Source: Rhodoplanes sp963712435
GTDB taxonomy: Bacteria > Pseudomonadota > Alphaproteobacteria > Rhizobiales > Xanthobacteraceae
DNA: 64,000 nt
Assembly: GCA_963712435.1 (NCBI GenBank)
Contig: CAVQIB010000013.1
Location: 62,001-126,000, forward strand
Direction: 5' to 3'
Shown piece by piece: positions 10,733-19,674 of the stretch (its first letter is position 1; the number at the start of each line of letters is the position of its first letter). Made by a program: the position numbers and the translations under genes. The notes under the pieces were generated by a model, which was not told the DNA's origin, made no database searches, and saw only the letters and a list, made by a program, of their open reading frames with translations.

Positions 10733-11579
10733 CGGCGAAGGCCGGTTTGGTGCGCATGAAGAACCAGTAGCCGAATATCGCGACGGCGGCTGACAGGACG
10801 AGCACGGCCGCGAGGGGGAGCAGCGCCGGAAAGCGGCCGTACAGCAGGCAGCCGCGGGCGTCGTCGATGATGATCGCCACCGGGTTCAGCTTGAAAAGCC
10901 ACTGAACGCGCCCCGGAACCGATCCGATCGGGAAGAACACGGAGCTGAGGAACATGAGGACCATGCTGATCGGTCCCGTCACCGCGGGAGTGTCGCGCAC
11001 GAACACCGCGAGGCTCGACAGGAACCAGCAGAGGCCGAGGCTCATGAGCGAGACGCAGGCGATGTGAATCACGATGAATATCGAGGTCCAATGCACATAG
11101 CCGTGCACGGCGATGAAGGCGATCATGCACAAGGCGATGGAAATCCCGAAATTCTTCAGAATGTTGATGATGGCGGCGAGGGGCAATATCTCGACCGGGA
11201 ACGACAATGTCTTGACGTAGATGGAATTGGACAGGATGACCTGCGGCCCGCCGGTCAACGCCTGGCCGATGCAGTTGTAGAAGCTCAGCCCGACGAAGAG
11301 GGCTATGGCGAACTCGGTTGGCGTTTCGGTCGCGGCGCCCGAAAACTTGCCCTTGAAGATGATGCCGAACACCAGCGTGAACAGCGCCAGCATGATCAGC
11401 GGCGTCAGCAGCGACCAGAACATTCCGAGATAGGTGTCGCGGTGCGTGGCCTGGAACTCGCGCCGGGCGAAAGCCGCGATCAGCTCGCGATGCGACATCA
11501 GGTGCCGCGCGATCCAATAGGGCGAAATCAGCCGCTGTACCGGCGTCCTGATCTCGCTGCTGTAGACGACGATGGGCAT
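10722..11579 (-). CDS. wzm: Polysaccharide ABC transporter permease (Wzm type)
   Basis: 285 residues from the ATG at 11577-11579 (MPIVVYSSEIRTPVQR). It shows the ABC-2 membrane fold with about six hydrophobic segments (LGMFWSLLTPLIMLALFTLVFGIIF, FAIALFVGLSFYNCIG and others). The motif ELIAAFARREFQATHRDTYLG is the usual N-terminal amphipathic region of Wzm proteins. It overlaps the ATPase gene by 11 bases; together they would flip the lipid-linked polysaccharide across the inner membrane. The frame is intact. Confidence 0.9.
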   Translation of the reverse strand: MPIVVYSSEIRTPVQRLISPYWIARHLMSHRELIAAFARREFQATHRDTYLGMFWSLLTPLIMLALFTLVFGIIFKGKFSGAATETPTEFAIALFVGLSFYNCIGQALTGGPQVILSNSIYVKTLSFPVEILPLAAIINILKNFGISIALCMIAFIAVHGYVHWTSIFIVIHIACVSLMSLGLCWFLSSLAVFVRDTPAVTGPISMVLMFLSSVFFPIGSVPGRVQWLFKLNPVAIIIDDARGCLLYGRFPALLPLAAVLVLSAAVAIFGYWFFMRTKPAFADVI

Positions 11580-11617
11580 GGCTTTTCCTAATTCGACGGC
11601 GTCACTTGCGGAAGCGA

Positions 11618-13105
11618 TCAGGCGGCGCGCCCCAGGAGCAGCCGCGCCAGACGCCGGAGCGGGCGAAGGAGCGGCCGGTTCGCCAAGCGGCGCAGCGGAC
11701 GGACGACCGGCCTCGCGGCGGTTCGCAACGCCGCCTCGAGACGCTTCAGCACATCTTGCGCGCGTTCCGACACCACGAGCGGAAGTCCCGGCTCGGATTT
11801 CCGCAGTTCGGCCTCGAGCTCGATGAACTCGGCGAACTTGTTGGACAGACGCGGGAAGCGCGCGCGTATCCGCGAGGCGACCAACGCGGCCTGCTCCTTG
11901 TTGCCGGCGGCCCACAGCCCGATCGCCTGCTTTATTCGCGGCGCGAGCAGGAGGGCAGCCTCCTGGTCGGCCGCCGTGTCGTCGATGAAGAACCGGCTGG
12001 TGCTGGCCGACGGATGGGTCAACGCCGCGCGCTCCTCGCCGAACGCCGACCCGTCGATCCGGTTGGATCGGCGCGGGCCCGTCGCATCGGTCCGCGGCGG
12101 CGCGGCGGCCAGGCCCCGTTCGAGGAGCGACATGAGCAACGCCGACGTCTCCGTTTCGTACACCAGCACCTGGTTGGCCTGAGCGAAGGGCAAGCGCGTG
12201 TCTCCCGCGCCGATCTTGTAGGCGTTGCACGATTCCGTATTCATCTTGGTGATGAAATATGGGATCGTCGAAAAATTCGCCATCGCGGCAAACCCGCTGG
12301 ACGTGCCGATGAACAGATCGGCCCGCGTCATCAGCGCGAGCTCATGGCCGAGCCCGAGGCCGAGCGGGCGAAAGCTCGTCACATTGGGCAGCCGCAGCAG
12401 TTCGAGCGGCTTTTCCTGGAGGCGGCCGAGCACCACGAACTGCACGTCGGGAAATCGCCGTCCCGCCTCGCGGACGAACTCGTACCATTCCAGGAAGTCG
12501 GAGTCGCGGAAATAAGTGTGCTCGCCGCCGAGTCCGTTGTCGAGGCGGCGGAGGCGCGGATGAATGAGCACGATGCGCTGGCCGGCCATCGCTTTCTGGA
12601 TGAAGCCCTCGACATCGACTTCGTGTCCGCGGCTCGGCGCGAGCAGCGGTATCCGCCCATGCGCTGCCGCGAACGCGTTGATCTTATCGTGCGAGTAAAT
12701 GTATTTTATGAAATACGCATTGAGAGCGTCGCTGTTGTCGCGCTGATCGAGGACCGCGAGATAGTCTTCGAAATATTCCCGGCTCGCCGCGTTCTCGGAC
12801 GCGGTGGCGCGCAGGCGCTCGATCATCTCGTCCTGATCGGCGAACACATGCAGATTGCCGAGATACGGATGCGTCGAGAACGCCGCCAGCAATTCGTTCA
12901 GATGCAGCGCGCAGTTATCCGCATTGATGAGGCCCCGTTGATAGATGTTGGCCGGGCGCCGCCGATCCATGCAGATATGGACATCGGCCTTCGCCAGGCC
13001 GGCCCGCTCGCAAACCAGCGCGCTCTGAATGTTCCATGTGAGCACGTCCCCGAGCGCGTAGGGGAAGAACTCGAAATCGTAGATCGCGTGCAGCGTGGAA
13101 GACAT
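11618..13105 (-). CDS. Putative glycosyltransferase, family not assigned
   Basis: 495 residues starting at MSSTLHAIYDFEFFPYALG and intact. The central part (IVLIHPRLRRLDNGLGGEHTY at about 190, VVLGRLQEKP, ADLFIGTSSGFAAMANFS at about 275) resembles a GT-B C-terminal nucleotide-binding half, with the GTSSG turn where many capsule transferases carry the acceptor-phosphate contact. The C-terminal 130 residues are Arg/Leu-rich and may contact the membrane. The preceding stop is only five bases upstream, so it is co-translated with the fusion gene. It could instead be a non-catalytic GT-like protein; the motif evidence is moderate. Confidence 0.55.
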   Translation of the reverse strand: MSSTLHAIYDFEFFPYALGDVLTWNIQSALVCERAGLAKADVHICMDRRRPANIYQRGLINADNCALHLNELLAAFSTHPYLGNLHVFADQDEMIERLRATASENAASREYFEDYLAVLDQRDNSDALNAYFIKYIYSHDKINAFAAAHGRIPLLAPSRGHEVDVEGFIQKAMAGQRIVLIHPRLRRLDNGLGGEHTYFRDSDFLEWYEFVREAGRRFPDVQFVVLGRLQEKPLELLRLPNVTSFRPLGLGLGHELALMTRADLFIGTSSGFAAMANFSTIPYFITKMNTESCNAYKIGAGDTRLPFAQANQVLVYETETSALLMSLLERGLAAAPPRTDATGPRRSNRIDGSAFGEERAALTHPSASTSRFFIDDTAADQEAALLLAPRIKQAIGLWAAGNKEQAALVASRIRARFPRLSNKFAEFIELEAELRKSEPGLPLVVSERAQDVLKRLEAALRTAARPVVRPLRRLANRPLLRPLRRLARLLLGRAA

Positions 13106-13110
13106 GGCCG

Positions 13111-15597
13111 TCACGGAACCTTGTACATCGCTTCGAAGAAATCCGTCTGAACGCTGCACGGGCGCGAATAGACACTCGTCCAGTGCGGCGGCGCCGGGTA
13201 GTCCGCCTTGGACAGGTTGAGCCCGTCGAACGGATTGCTCGAATGCTGCCATTGCTTCGAATAGAAGAGGCCGCTGACGGTCCGGTCGATCTCGGTGAAA
13301 TAGTAGTCGATCTGGTCTTTCGTCATTTCTCCGAACGAGGAGATGTTGATCGCCAGGTCGAAGGTTTTCGCCGGCAGCTTCTTCAATTGATTGGGCAGCA
13401 GGAACACGATCGAGGCGCGCTCGAACTGCTCCTCGATTTCCGAGAAATGCTCGAAGTCCGGCACGCGGAGAACCCGCACCGGATCGAACACGCAAGACAG
13501 ATAGCGCTGCGCGACATAGATGGCGGGCGGTATGTCGACCATCACATAGCGAATGTCGGGATGCAGGCTGCGGATCACGTAGGCGGTGCGGCCATATCCG
13601 CCGCCGATCTCGAGGACGTTCCGGCAGGTCCACGGCGAGTTGGCCTCGCTGATCGAGTAATACTCAAGGATTGAGTTGGCGATATCCTGCGACACATGAC
13701 CGAGCCGGAACGGCACCACGACCGGATTGCCTTCAGGCGGCTCCTTGATGCGCGCAAGGAGATGTTTGCTGTCCCTTGTCCGCACATATTCCGCCAGGAG
13801 GAGGACGAAAAACCGATAACACTTCTGGTCGGCGACGATGAAGTTCGGATCGTCCGGCAGCGACCAGGCCTGTTCCCGCAGCGTTTCGACGACCGCCGGG
13901 TCGAGCTTCGTTTCGAGAGCGACAAGCTGCGGATCGCCGGCCTGGATCGGAAAAGTGAAATAGTTGAGCCCGAGGGTGCGCTTGAAATTGACGTATCCGT
14001 CGGCGAGCAGCGCGTCGATCGTCTTCTTGTTGAGCGCCTCCCAGGCGGCCGACAGTCCGATCTCCTGCTTGTTTCGCTCGAACGCGCCGAGGATGCGCAT
14101 CAGTTCGGCGAACCCGCTGACGCGTTCATTCGTGTCGAGGAGGCTTTCCCAGTTGAGATATCCAGCGACGTTCCTGATCGGCTGGCTTCCCAACGAGATT
14201 TCATCCTGCAGGCGCCCGACCTCTCCTCGCAACTGGGCGTTCTGAGAGACGTAGCTCTGGTTCTCTTCGGAGAGACGCTTGATCTCGGAGCGCATGGACA
14301 TCAGCCGGGACTGCATCGACACGATGGCGTTCAGCGGCCTGACGATCGGCTGGGGGACCATGGGCGTGACCGCCGCGGCCACGATCCAGCTCGGCAGGCC
14401 GACGCGGCTGTTCGTCGTCTCCAGGGACACGCGCGAATAGAAATCCGCCAGCCGCTTCGCGTGGCGATGCAAGTCCCAATAATCGGCGGCTTTTTGCACG
14501 CGCTGGTGCAGGGCGGGATCACGTTTGAGCTCGAGCAGCTTTTCGCGGAAGCCCGGCTGCAACACGCCGCCCAGGTCGGCGACGATCCCGTAATGCTCGA
14601 GCATTCGGTAGTTGTAGGCGACCTCGCGGTTGACCAGCACCGGAAGCCGCGCGTCGATATAATCGGCGATGCGGCCCGAGTAGCAGGATTTCATATAATT
14701 GGTGGTAAGCAGGCTCATCGTCTGGCCAAACTCCGGCTTGGCGCCGGACACCATGCCGAAGTCGTACTGCGTCAACTCCTCCGGAAGCCTGTCGAATGGC
14801 ACGCTTTCGTGCATGTGCATGAAAGGGCTTTCGCTTTGAAGCTTGAAAAAGTCCCGGAAATGATCCTGCAACCGGGCCTTCGGCGCGGCCAGGTAGTCCC
14901 AATGCGGGTAGATATGGAAGTGAATGCCTTGCCCGGTGAGCAAGCGCGCCAGCTGCAGATAGGCGCTGTCGTACATTCCCTGCGTTTCGAGACAGAAGGT
15001 TCCGATGGAGACGACATGCACCTCGTCTCCGGGGCGCTTCTCCTTTGCCTGCGGCAGGGCGGGGCCGTCGGCCCAGCTGTATTCCGGGAACAAAATCAGG
15101 CGTGCCGGAAGCGCAAATCCATCGATCCGCTCGGCGAACTTGATCTGGAGGTCGCGCGCGCAGAAGCCATCGGCCAGCGCGACGCATTCACGCGTCGGCT
15201 CGAAACGCTCCGGATGGTAGCGGAACAGCGCCTTGCAGAAAACGTCGTTGAGGTCGACGACCACGGGCGATGGCTTGTTTCGGCAAAATGTCAAAGCGAC
15301 ATCGTCGATTGCGCCGGAAAAGACGTGGCAAATGCGCGGCCGGAGCAGCATGGCGACGTTGTGGATCTGCCGGTCGCTCGTGAACGGGATCGCCAGGTCG
15401 AAATAATCGGCCGGAGAAAAGGGCGTGGTCTTTTTGTAAAGGAGGATGACTTTCCAGCCGATACGCCGCAACGCGGCGGCGAGCTTGACCTCGCGCGACC
15501 GCAACAAGGAGGTGACGAACAGGACGCTGTTGGGATGTTTCTCGATCAGACTCGCAGCGCGCTCGATCTTGAGCGTCTTGAGCAGGTTGAATGACAT
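13111..15597 (-). CDS. Bifunctional glycosyltransferase / sugar O-methyltransferase fusion
   Basis: About 828 residues in one unbroken frame. Residues 1-400 look like a GT-B glycosyltransferase (VLFVTSLLRSREVKLAAAL, VVVDLNDVFCKALF, VHVVSIGTFCLETQG, YSGRIADYIDARLPVLVNRE). Residues about 425-475 form a coiled coil (MRSEIKRLSEENQSYVSQ). Residues 500-828 match the putative sugar O-methyltransferase family (NanM type), with the SAM motif VLEIGGGYGRTAYVIRSL and a catalytic-region block NISSFGEMTKDQ. The coiled coil may act as a spacer or ruler as in chain-terminating WbdD-type enzymes. Combined with a Wzt carrying a glycan-binding domain, capping by methylation is attractive, but inferred. A second ATG at 15600 is possible. 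Confidence 0.75.
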   Translation of the reverse strand: MSFNLLKTLKIERAASLIEKHPNSVLFVTSLLRSREVKLAAALRRIGWKVILLYKKTTPFSPADYFDLAIPFTSDRQIHNVAMLLRPRICHVFSGAIDDVALTFCRNKPSPVVVDLNDVFCKALFRYHPERFEPTRECVALADGFCARDLQIKFAERIDGFALPARLILFPEYSWADGPALPQAKEKRPGDEVHVVSIGTFCLETQGMYDSAYLQLARLLTGQGIHFHIYPHWDYLAAPKARLQDHFRDFFKLQSESPFMHMHESVPFDRLPEELTQYDFGMVSGAKPEFGQTMSLLTTNYMKSCYSGRIADYIDARLPVLVNREVAYNYRMLEHYGIVADLGGVLQPGFREKLLELKRDPALHQRVQKAADYWDLHRHAKRLADFYSRVSLETTNSRVGLPSWIVAAAVTPMVPQPIVRPLNAIVSMQSRLMSMRSEIKRLSEENQSYVSQNAQLRGEVGRLQDEISLGSQPIRNVAGYLNWESLLDTNERVSGFAELMRILGAFERNKQEIGLSAAWEALNKKTIDALLADGYVNFKRTLGLNYFTFPIQAGDPQLVALETKLDPAVVETLREQAWSLPDDPNFIVADQKCYRFFVLLLAEYVRTRDSKHLLARIKEPPEGNPVVVPFRLGHVSQDIANSILEYYSISEANSPWTCRNVLEIGGGYGRTAYVIRSLHPDIRYVMVDIPPAIYVAQRYLSCVFDPVRVLRVPDFEHFSEIEEQFERASIVFLLPNQLKKLPAKTFDLAINISSFGEMTKDQIDYYFTEIDRTVSGLFYSKQWQHSSNPFDGLNLSKADYPAPPHWTSVYSRPCSVQTDFFEAMYKVP

Positions 15598-15678
15598 CAA
15601 GTGGGTGAACCTCGGCTCGGACGGCGGGCCTTACGCCGGTTGTGCATCGGCGACGGCAAGGATCGGTTCGGCTGCCCG

Positions 15679-16603
15679 TCAGGCAGCCAGGCCCAGCTGT
15701 CCACATATCTGCTCGACGGAGAGCCCGTGTGCGCTGAGAAGGTCGTCGTGACTGCCGTAGCAGTGAATGAAGCTGTCCTGGAGACTGAATGCGTCGATCC
15801 GGCATGACGCCCGCTGCCGCCAAGCAATCTGCTCGACCTGCATGCCGAGGCCGCCATTCGGAGCGCATTCCTCGATCACCACGACATGAGCGAAGCGGGT
15901 CAGGAGGTCGGAGACGCCTTTTCGATCGAGCGGCTTGAGCGTGTGCACCGAATAGACGGCGGCGCTTTGCCCCCTCGCGGCGAAGCGGTCGGCCACTCCG
16001 AAGGCTTGCTTGATGATGGGACCGTACGACAGATAGGCATACGTCGCTTCCCGGACGCAGTAGGCGGATTTCGCCGTACCGCCACGGCTCGGGCGCCCGA
16101 TCCGAGTAAGTCGGCTCGCCGGCCTTCCCAAGACGCAGATAGACGGGCCCGACCTCCTGTGCCGCGCACCAGCGCGTCGCCTCCCGGGTTTCGGCGGGAT
16201 CGCACGGCGCGATCACCGAGAGATTGGGCACGGAGCAGGCGATCGACACGTCTTCCTGCGCGTGGTGGGTGGCGCCCAGCGTTGAATAGGTGACGCCGCC
16301 GCCGATTCCGACGATCGTCACCGGCAGGTTCTGGTAGCACAGATCGTTGCGCACCATCTCGAACGGACGATACAGCGTGAATGTCGCGATGGTGTAGGCG
16401 AACGGCCGCAAGCCCCGCTGCGCCATGCCGGCCGCCATGCCGATCATGATCTGTTCGGCGACGCCGGTGTTGATGAATCGGTCCGGGAACTCCTCGCGGA
16501 ACTTCCCCATCGAACCGGCCGGCGAAATGTCGGCGACGATCACGCACATGCGCGGGTCTCGCTTGCCGAGCTCGTAGAACGTATCGGCGAAGCTGTTCCT
16601 CAC
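15679..16603 (-). CDS. Transketolase-like C-subunit (pyrimidine-binding half; frameshifted)
   Basis: About 307 residues. MRNSFADTFYELGKRDPRMCVIVADISPAG and the downstream segment GVTYSTLGATHHAQEDVS are typical of the transketolase/DXS pyrimidine domain. The C-terminal domain follows after a frame change at about 16031 (SDVCL then LSYGPIIKQAFGVADRF). The 925 bases equal 308 codons plus one extra base. Its start overlaps the stop of the N-subunit gene by four bases (ATGA), so the two make one split ThDP enzyme. In polysaccharide and antibiotic loci such pairs supply or attach two-carbon units, or make sedoheptulose-7-phosphate; which applies here is not decided. Confidence 0.82.
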
Positions 16604-17421
16604 CCGACGGCCTCCCCGATTTCCGACAAAGCGGTGCGGTATTCATCGGGATTGGGCGAGCGGTAATGCCAGATCGGCACATGCTCCATGTAGGACACGC
16701 CCTTGCCTTTCGTGGTCTTGCAGACGGCCAGGAACGGCCGGTTGCGTCGACGCGCGTTGACGGCAGCCATCACCGCGCCGCCATCATGGCCGTCGACTTC
16801 GCGGACGTCCCAGCCGAACGCCTCCGCCTTTTCCACAAGCGGATAGAAAGCCGGATGGCTTTCGCTCAGCCGCTCGAGACCGGTAAAATCGTTATTGTCC
16901 ATGAAAGCGACGAGGTTGTTCAGGCCGAGATTGGCCGCCATCATCATCGCTTCCCAGGTCGAGCCTTCCTGAAACTCGCCGTCGCTCAAGAGAACATAGG
17001 TCGTCGCGGGATTTTTCTTGAGCTTCTCGGCGTAGGCCATGCCGACCGCGATCCCAAGCCCGTGACCGAGCGAGCCGGTCGATGCGGCGATGCCAGGCGT
17101 CCCGAGATCGGGGTGCGCTCCGAGGCGTCCGCCCACTTTGCAGTAGGCGTCCAGGTCTGCGCGCGCGAGGACGCCGAGCTGCTCCAGAATGACGTACTGA
17201 ACCATGCAGCCATGGCCCTTCGACATCAGGAATACGTCGTCGACGTCTCCATTCGATCCGCGGCGCAGGAGGCCGAAATAGATGGCGTCGACGATCTCGA
17301 CGCAGGAAAAAGCCGGTGCGATATGCACGGCCTGAACCTGTTGCGATACGTCCAGAATGCGGCGGCGATGGGCGGTGCAGCGCCCCCGCGCGGCGGCAAT
17401 GTCGAATGTCATGTCGGTCAT
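16600..17421 (-). CDS. Transketolase-like N-subunit (ThDP/Mg-binding half)
   Basis: About 273 residues from the ATG at 17421 (MTDMTFDIAAARGRC); an ATG at 17463 gives a longer version. GHGCMVQYVILEQLG, STGSLGHGLGIAVGMAYAEK and the ThDP/Mg motif SDGEFQEGSTWEAMMMAANLGLNN (GDG-like start, NN end) identify the N-terminal transketolase module. It lacks the remaining domains, which are encoded by the overlapping downstream gene. The frame is intact. The pair is embedded between a methyltransferase gene and the glycosyltransferase fusion, so a dedicated role in glycan sugar synthesis is more likely than central metabolism. Confidence 0.85.
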   Translation of the reverse strand: MTDMTFDIAAARGRCTAHRRRILDVSQQVQAVHIAPAFSCVEIVDAIYFGLLRRGSNGDVDDVFLMSKGHGCMVQYVILEQLGVLARADLDAYCKVGGRLGAHPDLGTPGIAASTGSLGHGLGIAVGMAYAEKLKKNPATTYVLLSDGEFQEGSTWEAMMMAANLGLNNLVAFMDNNDFTGLERLSESHPAFYPLVEKAEAFGWDVREVDGHDGGAVMAAVNARRRNRPFLAVCKTTKGKGVSYMEHVPIWHYRSPNPDEYRTALSEIGEAVG

Positions 17422-17522
17422 CCGGCGCCCCAGTTGTCGGCTCGATCGCATTTGCGTGCGCACGAGCCGATCAAGTTTCTAGCTCTGAAAGTCTCGCTCG
17501 TCCGACGCGTCGGTCGAGCGTG

Positions 17523-18176
17523 CTAGACAATGGTCCAGTTCCAGTCGCCGGAGTATCCCGCTTCCGCGAACAGCTTGAGCCAGCCATCGGGATAGTCATG
17601 AAACTCGGCGGTCAGCACCCAGTCCTCGAACATTTCCTTTTCCTCCGGGGTACGATAGCTGTCGACGACCACGAAGGACTTGCCTTTGGAGACCCGTTCG
17701 ATCTCCGCCATGGCGCGCACCGCGCGCGGCCGGCTGAGATTGTAAATCGTGTTGAGCGACACCACGAGATCGAACGACCGGTCGGGAAACGGAAGCCGAT
17801 CCGCCGTCCCGGCGACAAGGCGGCCCGCAAGCTCGATCGGCGCGTGGACGATCGCATATAGCGACAGGTCGAGGCCGAAAGCCTCGATGCCCGGGCGCTC
17901 GAGCATCAGGTCCTTGACCAGGAAGCCCTTGCCGCAGCCGATGTCGAGCACGCGCATGCCGGGCGCGAGCGCATAGTGCTCGATCATATCGCGCGCGACC
18001 GGACGCCAGCGGCCGTCATACCGATATCCGCCATAGCCATACTCGCGCGGGCCGTCCCAATACAGCTCGCCGTACTGCTTGGCGATCGCCACCACCGAAG
18101 GATCCTTGGCGTGAGCCCTCTTCTGCACATCGCGCTTGGCTTTCGGAAGCGCGCGCAAGAGATCGATTTCAGCCAC
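17523..18176 (-). CDS. Class I SAM-dependent methyltransferase
   Basis: 217 residues if started at the GTG (18174-18176), which has a GAGGT Shine-Dalgarno-like sequence about eight bases upstream. The SAM fold is clear: MRVLDIGCGKGFLVKDL (motif I), GTADRLPFPDRSFDLVVSLNTIYNL (motifs II-III) and a Tyr/Trp-rich N-terminus (GELYWDGPREYGYGGYRYDGRW). The last part often occurs in methyltransferases of polysaccharide and lipid loci. It is followed about 100 bases later by the transketolase pair on the same strand. The substrate is probably a sugar or sugar-nucleotide, but is not defined. Confidence 0.72.
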   Translation of the reverse strand: MAEIDLLRALPKAKRDVQKRAHAKDPSVVAIAKQYGELYWDGPREYGYGGYRYDGRWRPVARDMIEHYALAPGMRVLDIGCGKGFLVKDLMLERPGIEAFGLDLSLYAIVHAPIELAGRLVAGTADRLPFPDRSFDLVVSLNTIYNLSRPRAVRAMAEIERVSKGKSFVVVDSYRTPEEKEMFEDWVLTAEFHDYPDGWLKLFAEAGYSGDWNWTIV

Positions 18177-18751
18177 AAAACACCTCAAGAGACCCGCAGA
18201 GGCGAAGTTCTGGCGCGGCATCCGCCCGGTGGCAATGCGGGGTGATGCGGACCATTGACGCCCGTCGAACGCAGGACATCGATCCGAAACTTGCGAGAGA
18301 GCGATAGCTTGCAGGGTTCGGGCGGTCAAGGCATTCGCGCCGCGGCGTCCGAACGGCGGCAAAGCGCAATCGCGCGCCGCGGCGCCCGGCAAGACGAGCA
18401 GGAGCGAAGCCGTTACGCAGGCGTCATCGCTCTGCGCGCGCCATGCCAGTTGACTTCGTTCCGACTTGACGGAACAGCCTCGCAGGGCCAAAACGTGAAT
18501 TCGTGGTCGATCCGCACGAGCCGTCCGGGGGGCGCTGCATTCCCGGTTTGGAACCGCGGCCCGGACCTGTCGCGCGTGCATCCCGTTTTGTCCGAGGTCT
18601 CACGGTTCAGCTCAGCGAAATGCGCTACCGCGATGTCGAGACGATCCCGGTCGAAAGCGGGCCTGTCCCTTCCCGACCCGCTCCGTTCCGCCAGACCGCC
18701 GAGACACCGCTCGATCTCGCCATTGCCCGCTACGCGGCGCAGGGTTCGGAC
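18177..18751. other. Divergent intergenic region before cysD
   Basis: This stretch separates the minus-strand methyltransferase from plus-strand cysD and must hold promoters for both. No coding similarity is seen in 18177-18600. The cysD frame is open from 18503, with an ATG at 18620, but those residues do not resemble CysD. I found no convincing -35/-10 pair or CysB-type site by eye. Confidence 0.4.
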
Positions 18752-19665
18752 ATGCCGCGCGGCCGGCGGCTGACGCCGCATTTGCGCGCGCTGGAATCGG
18801 AGTCGATCGAGATCATGCGGGAGGTGGCCGCGCAGGCCGAGAAGCCCGTCCTGCTTTATTCGATGGGCAAAGACTCCACGGTGATGATGCATCTCGCCCG
18901 GAAGGCGTTCTTTCCGGCAAAGCCGCCCTTTCCGTTCCTGCATATCGCGACGACCTGGGACTTTGCGGACATGATCCGCTACCGGGATCTGCTTGCCGCC
19001 GCTTTGGCGATGGAACTGCGGACCTATGTGAATGAGGACGGGCTGCGACGCGGGGTCAATCCGCTCGCCTCCGGTCCGACTGTCCACGCGCAAGTCATGT
19101 GCACCGAGGGGCTGAAGCAGGCGCTCGACCGGTGGCGGCTTCGACGCGGCATTCGGCGGCGCGCGGCGCGACGAGGAGAAGAGCCGCGCGAAGGAGCGGA
19201 TATTCTCGTTCCGAACCGCGCGAGCATGTCTGGGATCCGCGCAATCAGCGACCGGAGCTGTGGAATCTCTACAATGCGCGGCTGTCGGGCGGGGGCTCGA
19301 CGCGCGTGTTCCCGCTGTCGAACTGGACCGAGATCGATGTGTGGTCGTATATCCTCGCGGAAGAAATCCCGGTGGTCCCGCTCTATTTCGCCAAGCAGCG
19401 GCCCGTCGTCGAGCGGGACGGAATGCTGATCTTGGTCGACGACAGTCGCCTGCCGGTCGAACCCGACCAGGTGCGCATGCGGCTCGTTCGCTTTCGCACG
19501 CTCGGCTGCTACCCGCTCACCGCCGGCGTCGAATCGTCGGCGATGACCGCCGAGGAGATCGTCGCCGAGATCGCGGCCTCGCGCAAATCGGAACGCCAGG
19601 GCCGGCTGATCGACTACGACGAGCCTGCCTCGATGGAGCGCAAGAAACGGGAAGGCTATTTCTGA
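18752..19665 (+). CDS. cysD: Sulfate adenylyltransferase subunit 2 (frameshifted)
   Basis: CysD makes adenosine-5'-phosphosulfate from ATP and sulfate with CysN. The start MPRGRRLTPHLRALESES at 18752 aligns with normal CysD N-termini. The PP-loop is YSMGKDSTVMMHLARKAF, followed by FLHIATTWDF and MCTEGLKQALD. Two frame changes, at about 19130 (after KQALDR) and about 19220 (before HVWDPRNQRPE), interrupt it. The total of 914 bases is 304 codons plus two, so two extra bases account for everything, and the corrected protein of about 303 residues matches the family. The C-terminus (IDYDEPASMERKKREGYF) is canonical. The stop is nine bases before the cysN start. Confidence 0.9.
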
Positions 19666-19674
19666 GCGCCGCGC

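Noticed and set aside
13696..15594. 632-codon plus-strand open frame
   Set aside because: Antisense shadow of the glycosyltransferase-methyltransferase fusion; GC-rich codon bias opens the opposite strand and no protein motif is present.
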